NCBI GenBank assembly: GCA_964035015.1 | Contig: CAXIUP010000163.1 | Location: 55,001 to 119,000 of the forward strand | DNA from: Corallium rubrum | Taxonomy: Eukaryota > Cnidaria > Anthozoa > Scleralcyonacea > Coralliidae | Reading direction: 5' to 3' | DNA: 64,000 bases | Shown: positions 54,541 through 64,000 of the stretch, piece after piece | Layout of the letters: the number at the start of each line of letters is the position of its first letter | Numbering within the stretch: the stretch's first letter is position 1 | Position numbers and translations under genes: made by a program | The notes under the pieces: generated by a model | The model's input: the letters and a program-made list of their open reading frames with translations, nothing else | What the model was told of the DNA's origin: nothing | Databases searched by the model: none

Positions 54541-55260
54541 CTGTTCGGGAGATTAATATACCTCCGGTCCCGGGACCCATTCAGAATGGAGACTGGAACC
54601 GAAATTTGAGCATGCTCAGTAAGACACCGCAGCCAAACGTTTTGCGCATGCGCGACGTCCGAGCTCGTCCTCGGAAAAAGAGCGGGAAAACACTGAAATA
54701 TTTGGACTGGTCCGAGAGTCCGACACAAAAGTTAAAATTATAAGCATTACCTATGAAAAAGATAAGGTAGGTAATTTGTGCATGGCTTCCTTGTCAATAT
54801 TGTAACATATTCTGAATTTACCCCTTCGTAAATTTCTTTACCCTTTTTTAAACACACAAGTGAATAATCGAGTCTCACTTAGTCTTCACTGTCTGGTTGA
54901 TGTCGCTACGGCTAGTTCCCACTTCTCTTGCAATATTTACTCAGCGAATTCACGCATGCGTAAACGTTTCGCAGCGGTGTTGCTCAGTAATGTTGTTATC
55001 GAAGACGAGTTTTTGTGGGTCTTCGTATATTCTATTTTCAAGTTTACCTTTTTTATTTTCGTTTCTTTATTATGAAAATGTTAAAATGTTCATATCGATC
55101 GTCATTATTACTCGGGAACAAACGTCACTACCTCAAAGCGCGCAAAAACTACATTCGGCTTCGGCAGATAACATTAAGATCGGTCTGGATAATTCTTGAT
55201 ATCATGCCATGCTTAGTCTCATCCAATAATTGTTTATTCATGCAGTAGCGAATCAGAGCA
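54538..55260 (+). mobile_element. Candidate 3' LTR of the BEL/Pao element
   Basis: Begins TGACTGTTCGGG directly after the polypurine tract. There is no partner 5' LTR to compare and no clear right boundary, so this is positional inference. Small frames on both strands lack domains. The true end could be anywhere to about 55260. Confidence 0.35.
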
Positions 55261-55405
55261 TGTGTTGTTATTTAATTTATAAACGCATTTTATCAAAAGT
55301 AATTGAAAAACTGGGACCAGTAAAACACTGATACATCATAAACGTAGTCATTACAAAATTATATAACTTAATATAATTATAGTGCAATAAAAACCACAAA
55401 CTTAC

Positions 55406-55726
55406 CTTGAATAATAACGAGAAATTCTTCTTTATTTTCAACTGAAACATCATCAGCCGCTGCTCGAACTTCATATGTTCCATTATCATTCAGCGTGGTG
55501 TTCACTAAAACCAAACTAGCGTATCCTTTAATAGAAGCTCTGACATCAAATTGCTTTTCAGCACCAGGATTACGTTTTCTACATAACCTTACAATGGAGT
55601 CTTTTCTCCAGAACACTTCAACAACTTCACTTCCATCATAATCATATGTTACGTTCAGTGTTAAGGACTTTCCTTTCTCTACGTATGTTGGACTGATTGA
55701 ACCTGGCTTTAGAATCAAAGATACAG
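55406..55726 (-). CDS. V-like Ig domain exon lacking canonical cysteines
   Basis: The exon is 321 bp, acceptor TTGTTTCAG before 55726 and donor GTAAGTTT after 55406, phase 1 at both ends. The fold signature is VEKGKSLTLNVTY (B strand, Val/Tyr in place of Cys), EVFWRKD (C-strand Trp), and TLNDNGTYEVRA (DxGxYxx with Val in place of Cys). One unpaired Cys occurs in RLCRKR. Ig V-like domains missing the disulfide are known in cnidarian allorecognition proteins. It is the outermost placed domain of the receptor model, but it lies 26 kb from the next exon and might belong to another gene. Confidence 0.82.
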
Positions 55727-55729
55727 CTG

Positions 55730-56085
55730 AAACAAGACAAAATAAGGGACATTACCCGATACTTATAATGAATGGGGATTCATGAACATGCTTTACTCGG
55801 CGTTCTAATTAATATCGTATATGATATAACCTGATATAAAATTACCGAAAAAATAGTTGGCATCTCAAAGGTCGAGATTTGTCCAACCAGGTTGCGGGAA
55901 CAAACCCTTGCCATGGTAGAGTTTTATTATATAATAGTAAAAAATAGTAAATGCAATTACATTTTATTTACACCGAACTACCTTTCGTTGAATAAATTTT
56001 CTACTTATTAGGCGTCTTTCTTAAGGCAATTTCTTGTTTATAGTCATTTGGCACAGTAAGACAATTTCTTCGTTTCAAACACTTT
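55730..56085. other. Intron or upstream sequence, no gene
   Basis: No signal-peptide exon is evident on the minus strand here, and no repeat is recognised. Confidence 0.4.
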
Positions 56086-56297
56086 TTAACACTTTGAGAC
56101 CTGGACCTCTCCCTGTGCTGAATAAAATATTCTGGGGTTAGTCAGAATAAAATACTAAAGACTCGTCTTCAGGCTTCGAAGTCTTACAGAGATAGGTTTT
56201 AACACTTTGAGTGGTCCTCTCCGTGCTGAATAAAATCGTCTGGCGTTAGCCAGAATAAAACTTAAAGATCCGTCGTCAGGCTTCAAAGTGTTAAGAC
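56085..56297. mobile_element. Two adjacent TTAA mini-MITEs (copies 5 and 6)
   Basis: The first begins TTTTTAACACTTTGAGACC, with a variant core (AATATTCTGGGGTTAGTC). The second runs TTTTAACACTTTGAGTGG to CAAAGTGTTAAG with the standard core AAATCGTCTGGCGTTAGCC. Confidence 0.8.
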
Positions 56298-56427
56298 ACC
56301 GTTTACACGGTACCGATCGAATTCGTAACCGGTCTCGAAGTAGTACGGTTCCGCCTGTTTACACGGCGACATAGAACGAATTCGAGACCGGTCTCGAATT
56401 CGGCCGGTACCGTGTAAACATAGCCTT
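56293..56427. mobile_element. GTTTACACGGTACC hairpin MITE
   Basis: CACCGTTTACACGGTACCG (left) and CGGTACCGTGTAAACATAG (right) are inverted repeats. Inner words GAATTCG...ACCGGTCTCGAA are also mirrored. A related terminal word begins the repeat at 18119. Confidence 0.85.
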
Positions 56428-56539
56428 AGTGCTACCGAACTTGTTGCTTGCGTTCTTACTAAATCCAACGCGTCTCAGCATCACGGGTTGGGCAGAAAAG
56501 GATAAAAGAAACGTTCTTGTCGTAAGCTCGTAGTATAGC

Positions 56540-56628
56540 GTAGCCAATATTTGAAGTACGTTCTCATATGTCGCCGACGTCGCATAGCCCTCATCGCCGA
56601 TCATCGGCGACATATGAGAATTAGGCTT
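56540..56628. repeat. CTCATATGTCGCCGA inverted pair
   Basis: TTCTCATATGTCGCCGACG near 56562 returns as CATCGGCGACATATGAGAA near 56602-56620, giving a compact hairpin. Confidence 0.8.
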
Positions 56629-56629
56629 T

Positions 56630-57235
56630 AAGGTCTTCGTTAAGGTTTGCAGGGTCATTTCCGTAAAGCGCTCTCAATTCGTCAGAATTTATGCCACAAA
56701 AATAAAATAGATATCGTTCGAAAGCTATGAATTTGTAGAATACAATGGTGTTTTTGGTTTCGCGATAAACACAAACCGTTAATAGTTGTGAATTTTTTAA
56801 TTAAAACCAGAGGGCCTCACTCGGGGCGACTTAAGACAAAGCGTTTCATTTTGTTCCAAAAAATTTTTCGCAGTTCGATTCCGAGATAAATGTCCAGCAA
56901 AACGTTGTCAACGTTTTCTTTATTTATTGCCTGGTTTCGAATTTATGAGTTATTTTGTCGGAATGTTGGTCGGAAAACAGAATTTTTAACTTTGGTCGTC
57001 AATAAAATCGGCAAAACTCGACATATCAAAACATGCTGACACCTTTTTGCTGGAAATTTATCTCGGAACCAAAGTACAAAAAAAATATTTTGAACAAAAT
57101 AAAACGCTTTGTTCTTAAGTCGCCCCGAGTGAAGCCCTCTGGTTTTAATTCAAAAATTCACAACTATTAACAGTTTGTGTTTATCGCAAAACCAAAGACA
57201 CCATTGTATTCCGCAAATTCATAGCTTTCTAAAAA
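56630..57235. mobile_element. Palindromic MITE, CTTCGTTAAGG family (copy 2)
   Basis: The left arm matches 24098-24300 closely (GCTCTCAATTCGTCAGAA, AATAGATATCGTTCGAAAGC, CCAGAGGGCCTCACTCGGGG) and the right arm is inverted. The right terminus is truncated at about 57235, where LINE DNA begins. Confidence 0.85.
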
Positions 57236-57239
57236 TTTC

Positions 57240-57770
57240 TAACAAATCGTTAGGATTATCAAATATTTCAAAGACATTCTGGGGAATATCCAGATTAGAT
57301 CTATGGTATTTAATGGTGTGAAGGCAATCAGGTTTATCAAGAGATTCAAGCATTAACTTTTCTAGTAATAAAAATCGGTAAATGATCACTTAATCCAATG
57401 GGAAGAACCCCTGATTTAAGTCAATCACAGTTCCAGATGAAGGTCGAGTAACAGACTGAATTACTTGTTTTAGTTGATATTGAGATGTCATAATGTGAAA
57501 GAGCTTTCTTATCAAGAAAATTCGTATTAACGTCACCTAAAATAAGAATTTCCTTCTGCTCTTTATCAATCAGTCCTAGCATATAGTTAAATTGATCCCT
57601 CCATTGGGTATTATTACCTGGTTGGTACATAATAGAAACTAGAAATGGTTTAGAATTAGGAAATTGAATTTCTAACCACACATATTCTAGCAAGCTGTGA
57701 TTATTAACATCAGTAATTTGAATATTTCCATCTGTGTAATTTAAACATGTAGGAATTAACATGTAGGATT
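57240..57770 (-). pseudogene. LINE endonuclease (EEP) fragment
   Basis: The minus strand encodes LEYVWLEIQFPNSKPFLVSI, YQPGNN and EILILGDVNTNFL, the middle of an EEP endonuclease (GDVNTNF corresponds to the GDFN box). It is interrupted downstream. It lies 3' of the RT fragments in minus orientation, so it comes from a different or rearranged copy. Confidence 0.75.
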
Positions 57771-57774
57771 AAAT

Positions 57775-58128
57775 GATGTGATGTATTGTGTTGTGATGTG
57801 ACGCCGTGCAACGTGACGCGATGCGAAGTAACGCAATGCAAAGTGACGCGATGTGAAGTGACGCAATGCGAAGTGACGTGATGTGACGGGAAGTGACGCG
57901 ATGCGATGTCACGCGATGTGATACGATGTTATACGATGTGACGCGACGCAATGTAATGTGATGTGACGCAATGATATGCGATGCGATCTGACGCAAGGCG
58001 AAGTAACGCGATGCGATGTGATGCGCTGCAAAGTCACGCGATAGGATGTGATGATGTGACGCGATGCGATGTGACGCGAAGCAAATGGGACGTGCGATAT
58101 GACACGAGGCGATGTGACGTGTGTGACG
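57775..58128. repeat. Degenerate GTGACGCGATGCGAT pentamer-like array
   Basis: Mixed GATGT, GACGC, GATGC and AAGTG words, a decayed version of the arrays at 60100-60540. Contiguous with the next block. Confidence 0.9.
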
Positions 58129-58325
58129 TGTGTGCTGTGTTGTGTTGTGTTGTGTTGTGTTGTGTTGTGTTGTGTTGTGTTGTGTTGTGTTGTGTTGTGT
58201 TGTGTTGTGTTGTGTTGTGTTGTGTTGTGTTGTGTTGTGTTGTGTTGTGTTGTGTTGTGTTGTGTTGTGTTGTGTTGTGTTGTGTTGTGTTGTGTTGTGT
58301 TGTGTTGTGTTGTGTTGTGTTGTGT
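58129..58325. repeat. (TGTGT)n microsatellite
   Basis: About 39 near-perfect TGTGT units, directly abutting the 3' end of a LINE copy (58326). Confidence 0.97.
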
Positions 58326-59415
58326 TAGATAGATAGAAATAGAAACTTTATTTAGACACGTTGACCCCGTCAACCGAAGCTGATTTCCACGGGGGGCGTG
58401 TGCAAAAGATATTTACATATAAAGGAAAAAGACAAAAAACTAAGAAACTATTTACAAAATTAGATATAACATGTAGTACTGAAGTTAACATAACCAACTA
58501 GAAAGTAATCAAACTAAAACTATTTACAGGAAAATCTATATACACTTAATTCAACTTTCAAATGTCAATGCAAGCAGCGATTTTCTTTTGAAAGGAAGTG
58601 AGGGATGTACTTCCCCTAATTTCTTTTGGAATGGAGTTCCAAAGGAATGCTCCATCATACATGAAACTTTTTTTCATATTGTTAGCACGCGGTTTTAGTA
58701 AACAAAGTCTACTTGAAATATCCCGAAGGTTATAGTTTGTTATCTCATTTTTATAAGTAAAAAGGTTAGTGAGTGAAGTTGGACCCATGTTATTTAATAG
58801 TTTACACATCATTTTCATCTTAGTCTTTTTCCTATCAGCTTTAAGTGGTTCCCAGCATAACTCACGTAAAGCAATAGAATGATCTACGTCATTGCTCATA
58901 TTCGTGATGATTCTAGCAGCTCTATTCTGAAGTTTTTGCAGTCGTTTTGATTGCGTTTCACCAAACACATCCCATACTTCACAACAATATTTGAAATATG
59001 GGTATACAATTGCATTATACACAGAGAGAAGTGTTTGTTTATCAGCAAAATCTTTTAATCCCCGAAGAGCAGAAGTTACGGCTGTTATTTTTTTGCAAAT
59101 ATTATCAGTGTTGCTATTCCAAGATAAATGCTGGTCAATTATCACTCCTAGACTTTTGCACTCCGATGAATTTGTTTAATGGGTTTGTTGTCAATTTTAA
59201 TACTTAGCCTTAGGTGAGAATCTGAAATACTTTTTATCATTGGGTTTGAGCCAATTAATATAAATTCTGTCTTAGCTACATTCAACTAAGTTTATTGGCT
59301 ATCAACCACTTTCTAAGGTTTTCCAAATCAGAGTTTACTGCAGCTTCAAGTTGAGTTATAGACTGACCCGAAGCTGTTAGATTTGTATCGTCAGCAAATA
59401 GTCGAGGTTTTGTTT
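58326..59415 (-). pseudogene. CR1/L2-like LINE, 3' part of ORF2 and 3' UTR
   Basis: The minus strand reads from FADDTNLTASGQSI (RT catalytic box, near 59395) through WLIANKLS, SLRLS..., a stop and frameshift near 59160-59280, then an open 195-codon frame (58558-59145). That frame has the usual C-terminal blocks LGVIIDQHLSWNSNTD, YFKYCCEVWD, LQNRAARII and FLWNSIPKEIR. The 3' UTR ends AATAAAGTTTCTATTTC plus TATC repeats. Truncated at the 5' side. Confidence 0.85.
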
Positions 59416-59424
59416 TGTTTAGGA

Positions 59425-59740
59425 TAGGATAGGATAGGAAAAACTTTATTTATACACGCTAACCATTGTCAACCTAGGCTGATTTCCACAAGGGGCGTGT
59501 AAACTATTAAAATTACAAAGATATAGTAACATAATATACACTGTTGGAGCAGAACAGTTGAAATAACCACAAAGTTGGCCATCTCAGATTAGATTGAATC
59601 TGAGATAACCAACCCCATGGTCACTCCAACTGCTCCGCTTCCACTGTTTAGACAGTGGGGCAGATCATTAATATATAATAAAAAGAAAAGTGGCCCTAAA
59701 ATAGAGCCTTGAGGTACCCCACATCTAATCATTTTCTCTG
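59425..59740 (-). pseudogene. Second LINE fragment: RT motif B region and 3' UTR
   Basis: The minus strand encodes CGVPQGSILGPLFFLLYINDL then PHCLNS. This is followed, after an internal deletion, by a 3' UTR similar to the previous copy (CACGCCCCTTGTGGAAATCAG) with a (TCCTA)n end near 59425. Confidence 0.8.
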
Positions 59741-60545
59741 ACGAAATATAATTGTTGTGTTGTGTTGTGTTGTGTTGTGTTGTGTTGTGTTGTGTTGTGT
59801 TGTGTTGTGTTGTGTTGTGTTTTGTTGTGTTGTGATGCGATGCGATGCGACGCGACGCGACGGGATGGGTGTGATGTGATGTGATGTGATGTGATGTGAC
59901 ATAATGCGATGTGGTGTGATGTGATGTGATGTGGTGTGAGGTACCCCACATCTAATCATTTTCTCTGACGAAATATAATTGTTGTGTTGTGTTGTGTTGT
60001 GTTGTGTTGTGTTGTGTTGTGTTGTGTTGTGTTGTGTTGTGTTGTGTTGTGTTGTGTTGTGTTGTGTTGTGTTGTGTTGTGTTGTGTTGTGTTGTGATGC
60101 GATGCGATGCGACGCGACGCGACGCGACGCGATGGGTGTGATGTGATGTGATGTGATGTGATGTGATGTGATGTGATGTGATGTGATGTGATGTGATGTG
60201 ATGTGATGTGATGTGATGTGATGTGATGTGATGTGATGTGATGTGATGTGATGTGATGTGATGTGACATAATGCGATGTGGTGTGATGTGATGTGATGTG
60301 ATGTGATGTGATGTGATGTGATGTGATGTGATGTGATGTGATGTGATGTGATGCGATGCGATGTGATGTGATGTGATGTGATGTGATGTGATGTGATGTG
60401 ACATAATGCGATGTGGTGTGATGTGATGTGATGTGGTGTGGTGTGGTGTGATGTGATGTGATGCGATGTGGTGTGATGTGATGTGATGTGATGTGATGTG
60501 GTGTGGTGCGATGTGATGTGATGTGATGTGATGTGGTGTAAAGTG
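59712..60545. repeat. Compound LINE-seeded pentanucleotide array
   Basis: The unit order is a ~45-bp LINE scrap (GGTACCCCACATCTAATCAT...), then (TGTGT)n, then GATGC/GACGC, then (GATGT)n. It starts at 59712 and again at 59938, the second copy being far longer. Small motif GACATAATGCGATGTGGTGT recurs at least three times inside. Long His/Thr-rich frames are artefacts. Confidence 0.95.
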
Positions 60546-60554
60546 ATGTCAATC

Positions 60555-60650
60555 GAACCCAAGGTCACCGAATGAATGAAATGGCGCTCTGACCACTCAG
60601 CTATTGAGACACGGTCAGGGCAGTGAGAGATTTTCATATTTACATTATGT
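60555..60650 (-). mobile_element. tRNA-like SINE fragment
   Basis: Minus strand: TCTCAATAGCTGAGTGGTCA (A-box-like) and CTTGGGTTCGATTG (B-box-like), with a short variable region between. Probably a tRNA-derived SINE head rather than a tRNA gene. Confidence 0.5.
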
Positions 60651-60707
60651 ATAACCGTTCTTTTCAAGTCTCTACAGGAAGATATCAGATCTTCACAAGG
60701 TCTTCTT

Positions 60708-60790
60708 CCATATAGCTCGAGGTGGTCAGAGCGTCGACATATACGTTAATTATTCGGAGACTTTGGGCTCGATTTCTGATTGAAGCTGTC
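60708..60790 (+). mobile_element. tRNA-like SINE fragment
   Basis: ATATAGCTCGAGGTGGTCAG and TTGGGCTCGATTTC resemble A and B boxes. It is followed by an (ATT)n run, a typical SINE tail. Confidence 0.5.
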
Positions 60791-60797
60791 AGATAAT

Positions 60798-60799
60798 TA

Positions 60800-60872
<73 letters not shown>

Positions 60873-60873
60873 G
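60798..60873. repeat. (ATT)n microsatellite
   Basis: About 25 perfect trinucleotide units. Confidence 0.98.
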
Positions 60874-60879
60874 TTTCCA

Positions 60880-61030
60880 TATGATTTCAAAAGCACAAGA
60901 GTTAAAATACACTTCAAATAAACGACAATTTTTTAAAAAGTAAACATGTTTCGGCAACACTTATGCCATCGTCAGTACTAAGCAGTAATGGATTAAAACA
61001 TTTACAAGCAGTATTTATATAACTTAACCT
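60880..61030 (-). mobile_element. Penelope-like terminus remnant with hammerhead-like core
   Basis: Minus strand at 60948-60975 reads CTGACGA, TGGCATAAGTGTTGCC, GAAACATG. The GGCA/TGCC stem and flanking core residues match the hammerhead order. No RT is left nearby. Confidence 0.5.
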
Positions 61031-61680
61031 GGTTTGTATTACAATGGTGATATTCTAAATATAAAATTCTAACACGATGAGACGAACTGAGGAGAATATT
61101 GATGACAAGGTGACATGTCATTCTAATGAGCGTCAAGCGTAAAAAAGCGTCTAGCGTTAAAAACAAGTAAACAAGTAAAGAAATTCTAATTACAGTGGCG
61201 GACTGGTGGAGATGTAAAGAGGGAGAGAGAGGAGGGGAAAAAATTATAAAATTATAAACTAAATATACTGCCCTCTTGTATATTTACATTATTATAATTG
61301 TTACAGATAATGATTATTACAGTATATCATTATTACTAGTATACAAGAGCTGTGAGTACCTTCTGCTACATTGATATAGCAAAATCCCAGTCCTAGAACG
61401 CAAAATACATAACCAGAAAGAGCCATCTGAAAACTTCTTGGAAAATATACAATGTTGTACCACTTTAATATAGCCTAAAAACCAGAAAATAGAAGCAAAG
61501 CTCAATCCCCTTGAATTAATTTTTATTGACTCCTGGAACACAGTATTGTTCTTATACATGGCCAAAACATGACCCCAAGGAAAGAGAAAAGACGCTATCC
61601 TAACTTTTCTAATGAACACGACGCGAAGCTCTGAACAAACAAAGGCTTATTGCGTGCATTCGTTTAAAGATGGTTACCAT
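61030..61680. other. No gene recognised
   Basis: A 100-codon minus frame (61317-61619) has no recognised motif and lies in otherwise non-coding DNA. I do not call it. Confidence 0.4.
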
Positions 61681-61681
61681 G

Positions 61682-61825
61682 CACTCAGGAAAATTTTCCA
61701 CAGGACAGGAACAGACAGGAAAGTTTCCTTTGTGTTAAAGTCATTTGACCAAGAGCTCACAAGACAAAGAAAACTTTCTTGACCGTTTCTGTCCTGCGGA
61801 AGATTTTCCTGAGTGGAAACTAGCC
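61682..61825. mobile_element. Hairpin MITE
   Basis: CACTCAGGAAAATTTTCC (left) and GGAAGATTTTCCTGAGTG (right) are inverted. Inner words GGACAGGAACAG...AAAGTTTCC and GAAAACTTTC...CTGTCC are partly mirrored. Confidence 0.8.
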
Positions 61826-61939
61826 TTAACGCAGTACCACGCCATCAGACACGCGGAAAACCCTTACACACAACTGAAAGCATGGTAAACCTAAAGTCAG
61901 CCCGTACCCTACTGCTACTGTCCTTAATCACTTATATCT

Positions 61940-62270
61940 ATTGTATTTGTTTATATGATTATCCTGAATTGTGAAATGGTCTAGAATTCCAGATAATCCT
62001 GATTAAAGAAAATGAAACCCAACCCTGACCCCCACCTCTAAACCTGACCCTAAACCTAACGACAACCCCCCGGTAACCCTAAATCTAACCACAACCCCCA
62101 CAACACCCGTACTGTTCTTTTGTTATATGCTTTTTAGTTTAACATCCCACATGTGGAACAGAGTCCCCTAGGCTTCAGCCGATAATCCTGAATTCTAGAC
62201 ACTTTGACAATTCAGGATAATCCTGAATTCTAGACACTTTAAATTGACAATTCAGGATAGTCCTGCACCA
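61940..62270. repeat. AGGATAATCCTGAATT repeat block
   Basis: Three or four copies of TCTAGAATTC / GATAATCCTGAATT words flank a C-rich stretch with CCTAACC words (62025-62105). The same word pair occurs at 17605-17665 within the 17391-18079 element. Confidence 0.6.
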
Positions 62271-62639
62271 CATTCAGCATTCAATCCGATCTTCCTCGGC
62301 CCACTCCCACCTATTTGTTTGAAGTAGCTCGAGTACACACCCGTAAAATCAACACTTAGGTCTTAGTTTATGTCGTGCACTTTTAACATGAGCCTCTGGT
62401 TCGGATGATTGGGCGACCACATCCTGTGTTTACGACGTTAAATAAATCATTACTCATTACTCATTACTCATTACCCAGGTGTCCTGTTGGTTCATAAAAG
62501 ATCATTTACAAAATCATGAGGGAACGACAACCGCTTGACAACCACTAACATTCTATACAACAGGATCAGTTAAATGAAGAATACAAAGGCTTTGCAGTTA
62601 TTCCTTTCATCCAAGGGACGAGTGAGAAGATTTTAGATT

Positions 62640-63100
62640 TTTTAGATTTAATGACTTTATTGCCTATAGCAACTGGTGGTCAAACAGAGCGAAATGTCTC
62701 AATTGAACATGACTACCATGATGTAAGTGTTGGTTTTGCGGAGGGAGGAAAATCGGAGAACCCGGCGAAAAACCCTCGAAGCACAGGAGAGATAAACTAC
62801 AACTCTACTCACATGAGTCCAAGCTCGACAACGGGGTCATTGCCAAGCGGTCACACATCCAAGTACTAACCCCGTCTAACCGGGCTTAACTTCTTGGTGA
62901 GAAACAGCGCGCTAACAGCACATGCCACCCGTGCTTCCCAACGCATACTTCAGAACCATTCAGTCAAAGTGACCTTTAAACCAGGAATATATATGACACC
63001 CGTTTGCTTGAGTTGGTTGATCTTATCTTTTAGCTTTGAGACAACAAACGACGCTGAGTTTTTGGACTTCTTGACTTGTTAAATTTATTAGTCTTTTAAC
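62640..63100 (+). repeat. Dispersed repeat with Pro/Asn-rich frame
   Basis: The plus frame at 62651-62869 includes GGKSENPAKNPRSTGE. I suspect a widespread retroelement-derived repeat rather than a host gene. It runs into a hammerhead-like core at 63102. Confidence 0.35.
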
Positions 63101-63101
63101 C

Positions 63102-63126
63102 CTGATGATGGACGCTTAGTCCGAAA
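63102..63126 (+). ncRNA. Hammerhead-like core
   Basis: CTGATGA at 63102-63108, stem GGAC/GTCC around GCTTA, then GAAA at 63123-63126. Core order correct; outer stems not verified. Confidence 0.35.
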
Positions 63127-63177
63127 GCTTGGTTGTTAAATTTTTCGATCCTTTTTCCTAAATTTTAATAAACTGCT

Positions 63178-63996
63178 AGTTGAAACTTTAATGTGGCACT
63201 ATGACGGAAAAATCGTGAATCTAGTATTGATACCAGTAAACTATAATTTCCAAATGAGGAATACCAGCGTTTTCAGTTTCTCAAAATATTGTCTCGTTCT
63301 CGAGATATTTAAGTTTGTGAAACATGTAAATTAGGTGCCTTGTGACGTCATTTACTCACACAGGCTAAACAAGATTTACAAAATGAGTAATATATCTGAA
63401 ACTAAGAGGTAGAAATAATTCAAACTTTGCACAAGTATAGTTATGGGGAAAATACACTACAATGTTCACATTATGTTGTTTCCATGGATACCGTTTGCAG
63501 ACAGGCACCTTCCATTTGTAAAACAAAAATGTTCATTTTTTTTCTCCATAAAACAACTTTTACTGCAATACATTGACATGAATATTTGTGTCACACATGG
63601 ATATTGTATCGAATGTTTCAATCATTATATTCTTTTGAAAAGAAACATAAAGTCTTTTAATTTTTAGTAAAAAGGCTCGTGTTTCTAAACAGTTTCCGTA
63701 GCAACAACATGATGCGCACAGTGGGGTGTACTTTTGTGATAACTATACTTGTGCAAAGTTTGAATAATTTCTTCCTCCTATTTACATAGATATTAGTCAT
63801 TTTGTTAATCTCATTTTGCCTGTGTGAGAAAATGACGTCACAAGGCACCTAATTTACATGTTTCACAAACCTGAATAATTCGAGAAAGAGACAATATATT
63901 GAGAAACTGAAAATGCCTGTATTCATCATTTGCAAACTATATTTTAACGCAATCAAAATTAGATGCACGATTTTCCCGTCGTAGTGCCACTTTAAT
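63178..63996. mobile_element. Large palindromic MITE at the window end
   Basis: Arms of ~170 bp or more: the left begins CTTTAATGTGGCACTATGAC, the right ends GTCGTAGTGCCACTTTAAT. Inner words GCCTTGTGACGTCA and TGACGTCACAAGGC are mirrored, and the loop centre is near 63590. Frames on the two strands are mirrored and non-coding. Confidence 0.85.
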
Positions 63997-64000
63997 ACAA

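Noticed and set aside
58099..58373. CCVVL and NTTQH frames
   Set aside because: (TGTGT)n artefact.
59729..60667. His/Thr-rich 312-codon minus frame
   Set aside because: Generated by GATGT/TGTGT repeats plus a duplicated LINE scrap; not a protein gene.
61317..61619. 100-codon minus frame as a receptor signal-peptide exon
   Set aside because: It has some hydrophobic stretches but no clean signal peptide, no phase-1 donor that I could identify, and no supporting conservation.

Overview
The window is a gene-poor, AT-rich piece of an animal nuclear genome. GT/AG-spliced, phase-1 immunoglobulin exons, an intact Penelope-like retroelement, BEL/Pao and Polinton transposons, many foldback MITEs and long microsatellites point to a metazoan. 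The mix of repeat families, plus a Crypton-derived recombinase gene of the KIAA1958 type, suggests a cnidarian, probably an anthozoan such as a stony coral. That placement is inference, not proof.

The main host gene lies on the minus strand. Five exons, all bounded by phase-1 introns, can be placed: a cysteine-poor V-like Ig exon (55406-55726), two canonical Ig exons (28918-29175 and 27276-27530), an Ig exon with a Thr/Pro-rich stalk (26124-26480), and a terminal exon with a transmembrane helix and a tail carrying four YQEL/YQSL motifs in two ITAM-like pairs (21769-22148). Together they model a type I immune or allorecognition-like receptor. Its signal-peptide exon is not visible. The 26-kb gap between the first two placed exons is full of mobile elements.

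That gap contains, in window order: an intact Penelope-like element ORF (RT plus GIY-YIG, 31380-33563); a two-exon Crypton/DUF3504-type tyrosine recombinase gene whose 3' end it has overwritten (33573-34970); rearranged LINE debris (36.3-40.5 kb); and a decayed BEL/Pao retrotransposon (41.4-44.99 kb, resuming at 54.29 kb). The BEL element is cut by a 9,299-bp Polinton-derived foldback element (44989-54287) with two ~4.23-kb arms, a 6-bp target duplication (AAGATG) and a central FtsK/A32-type packaging ATPase with an N-terminal C2H2 finger.

The left 21 kb has no convincing host gene. It holds satellites (an AGGATCCT family, a 21-mer, a CAGTA run), many palindromic MITEs and tRNA-derived SINEs. 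The right end (56-64 kb) holds more MITEs, CR1/L2-like LINE fragments, compound pentanucleotide arrays and Penelope-terminus remnants. Hammerhead-ribozyme-like cores (CTGANGA, hairpin, GAAA) recur at several places, one of them just downstream of the Penelope ORF.
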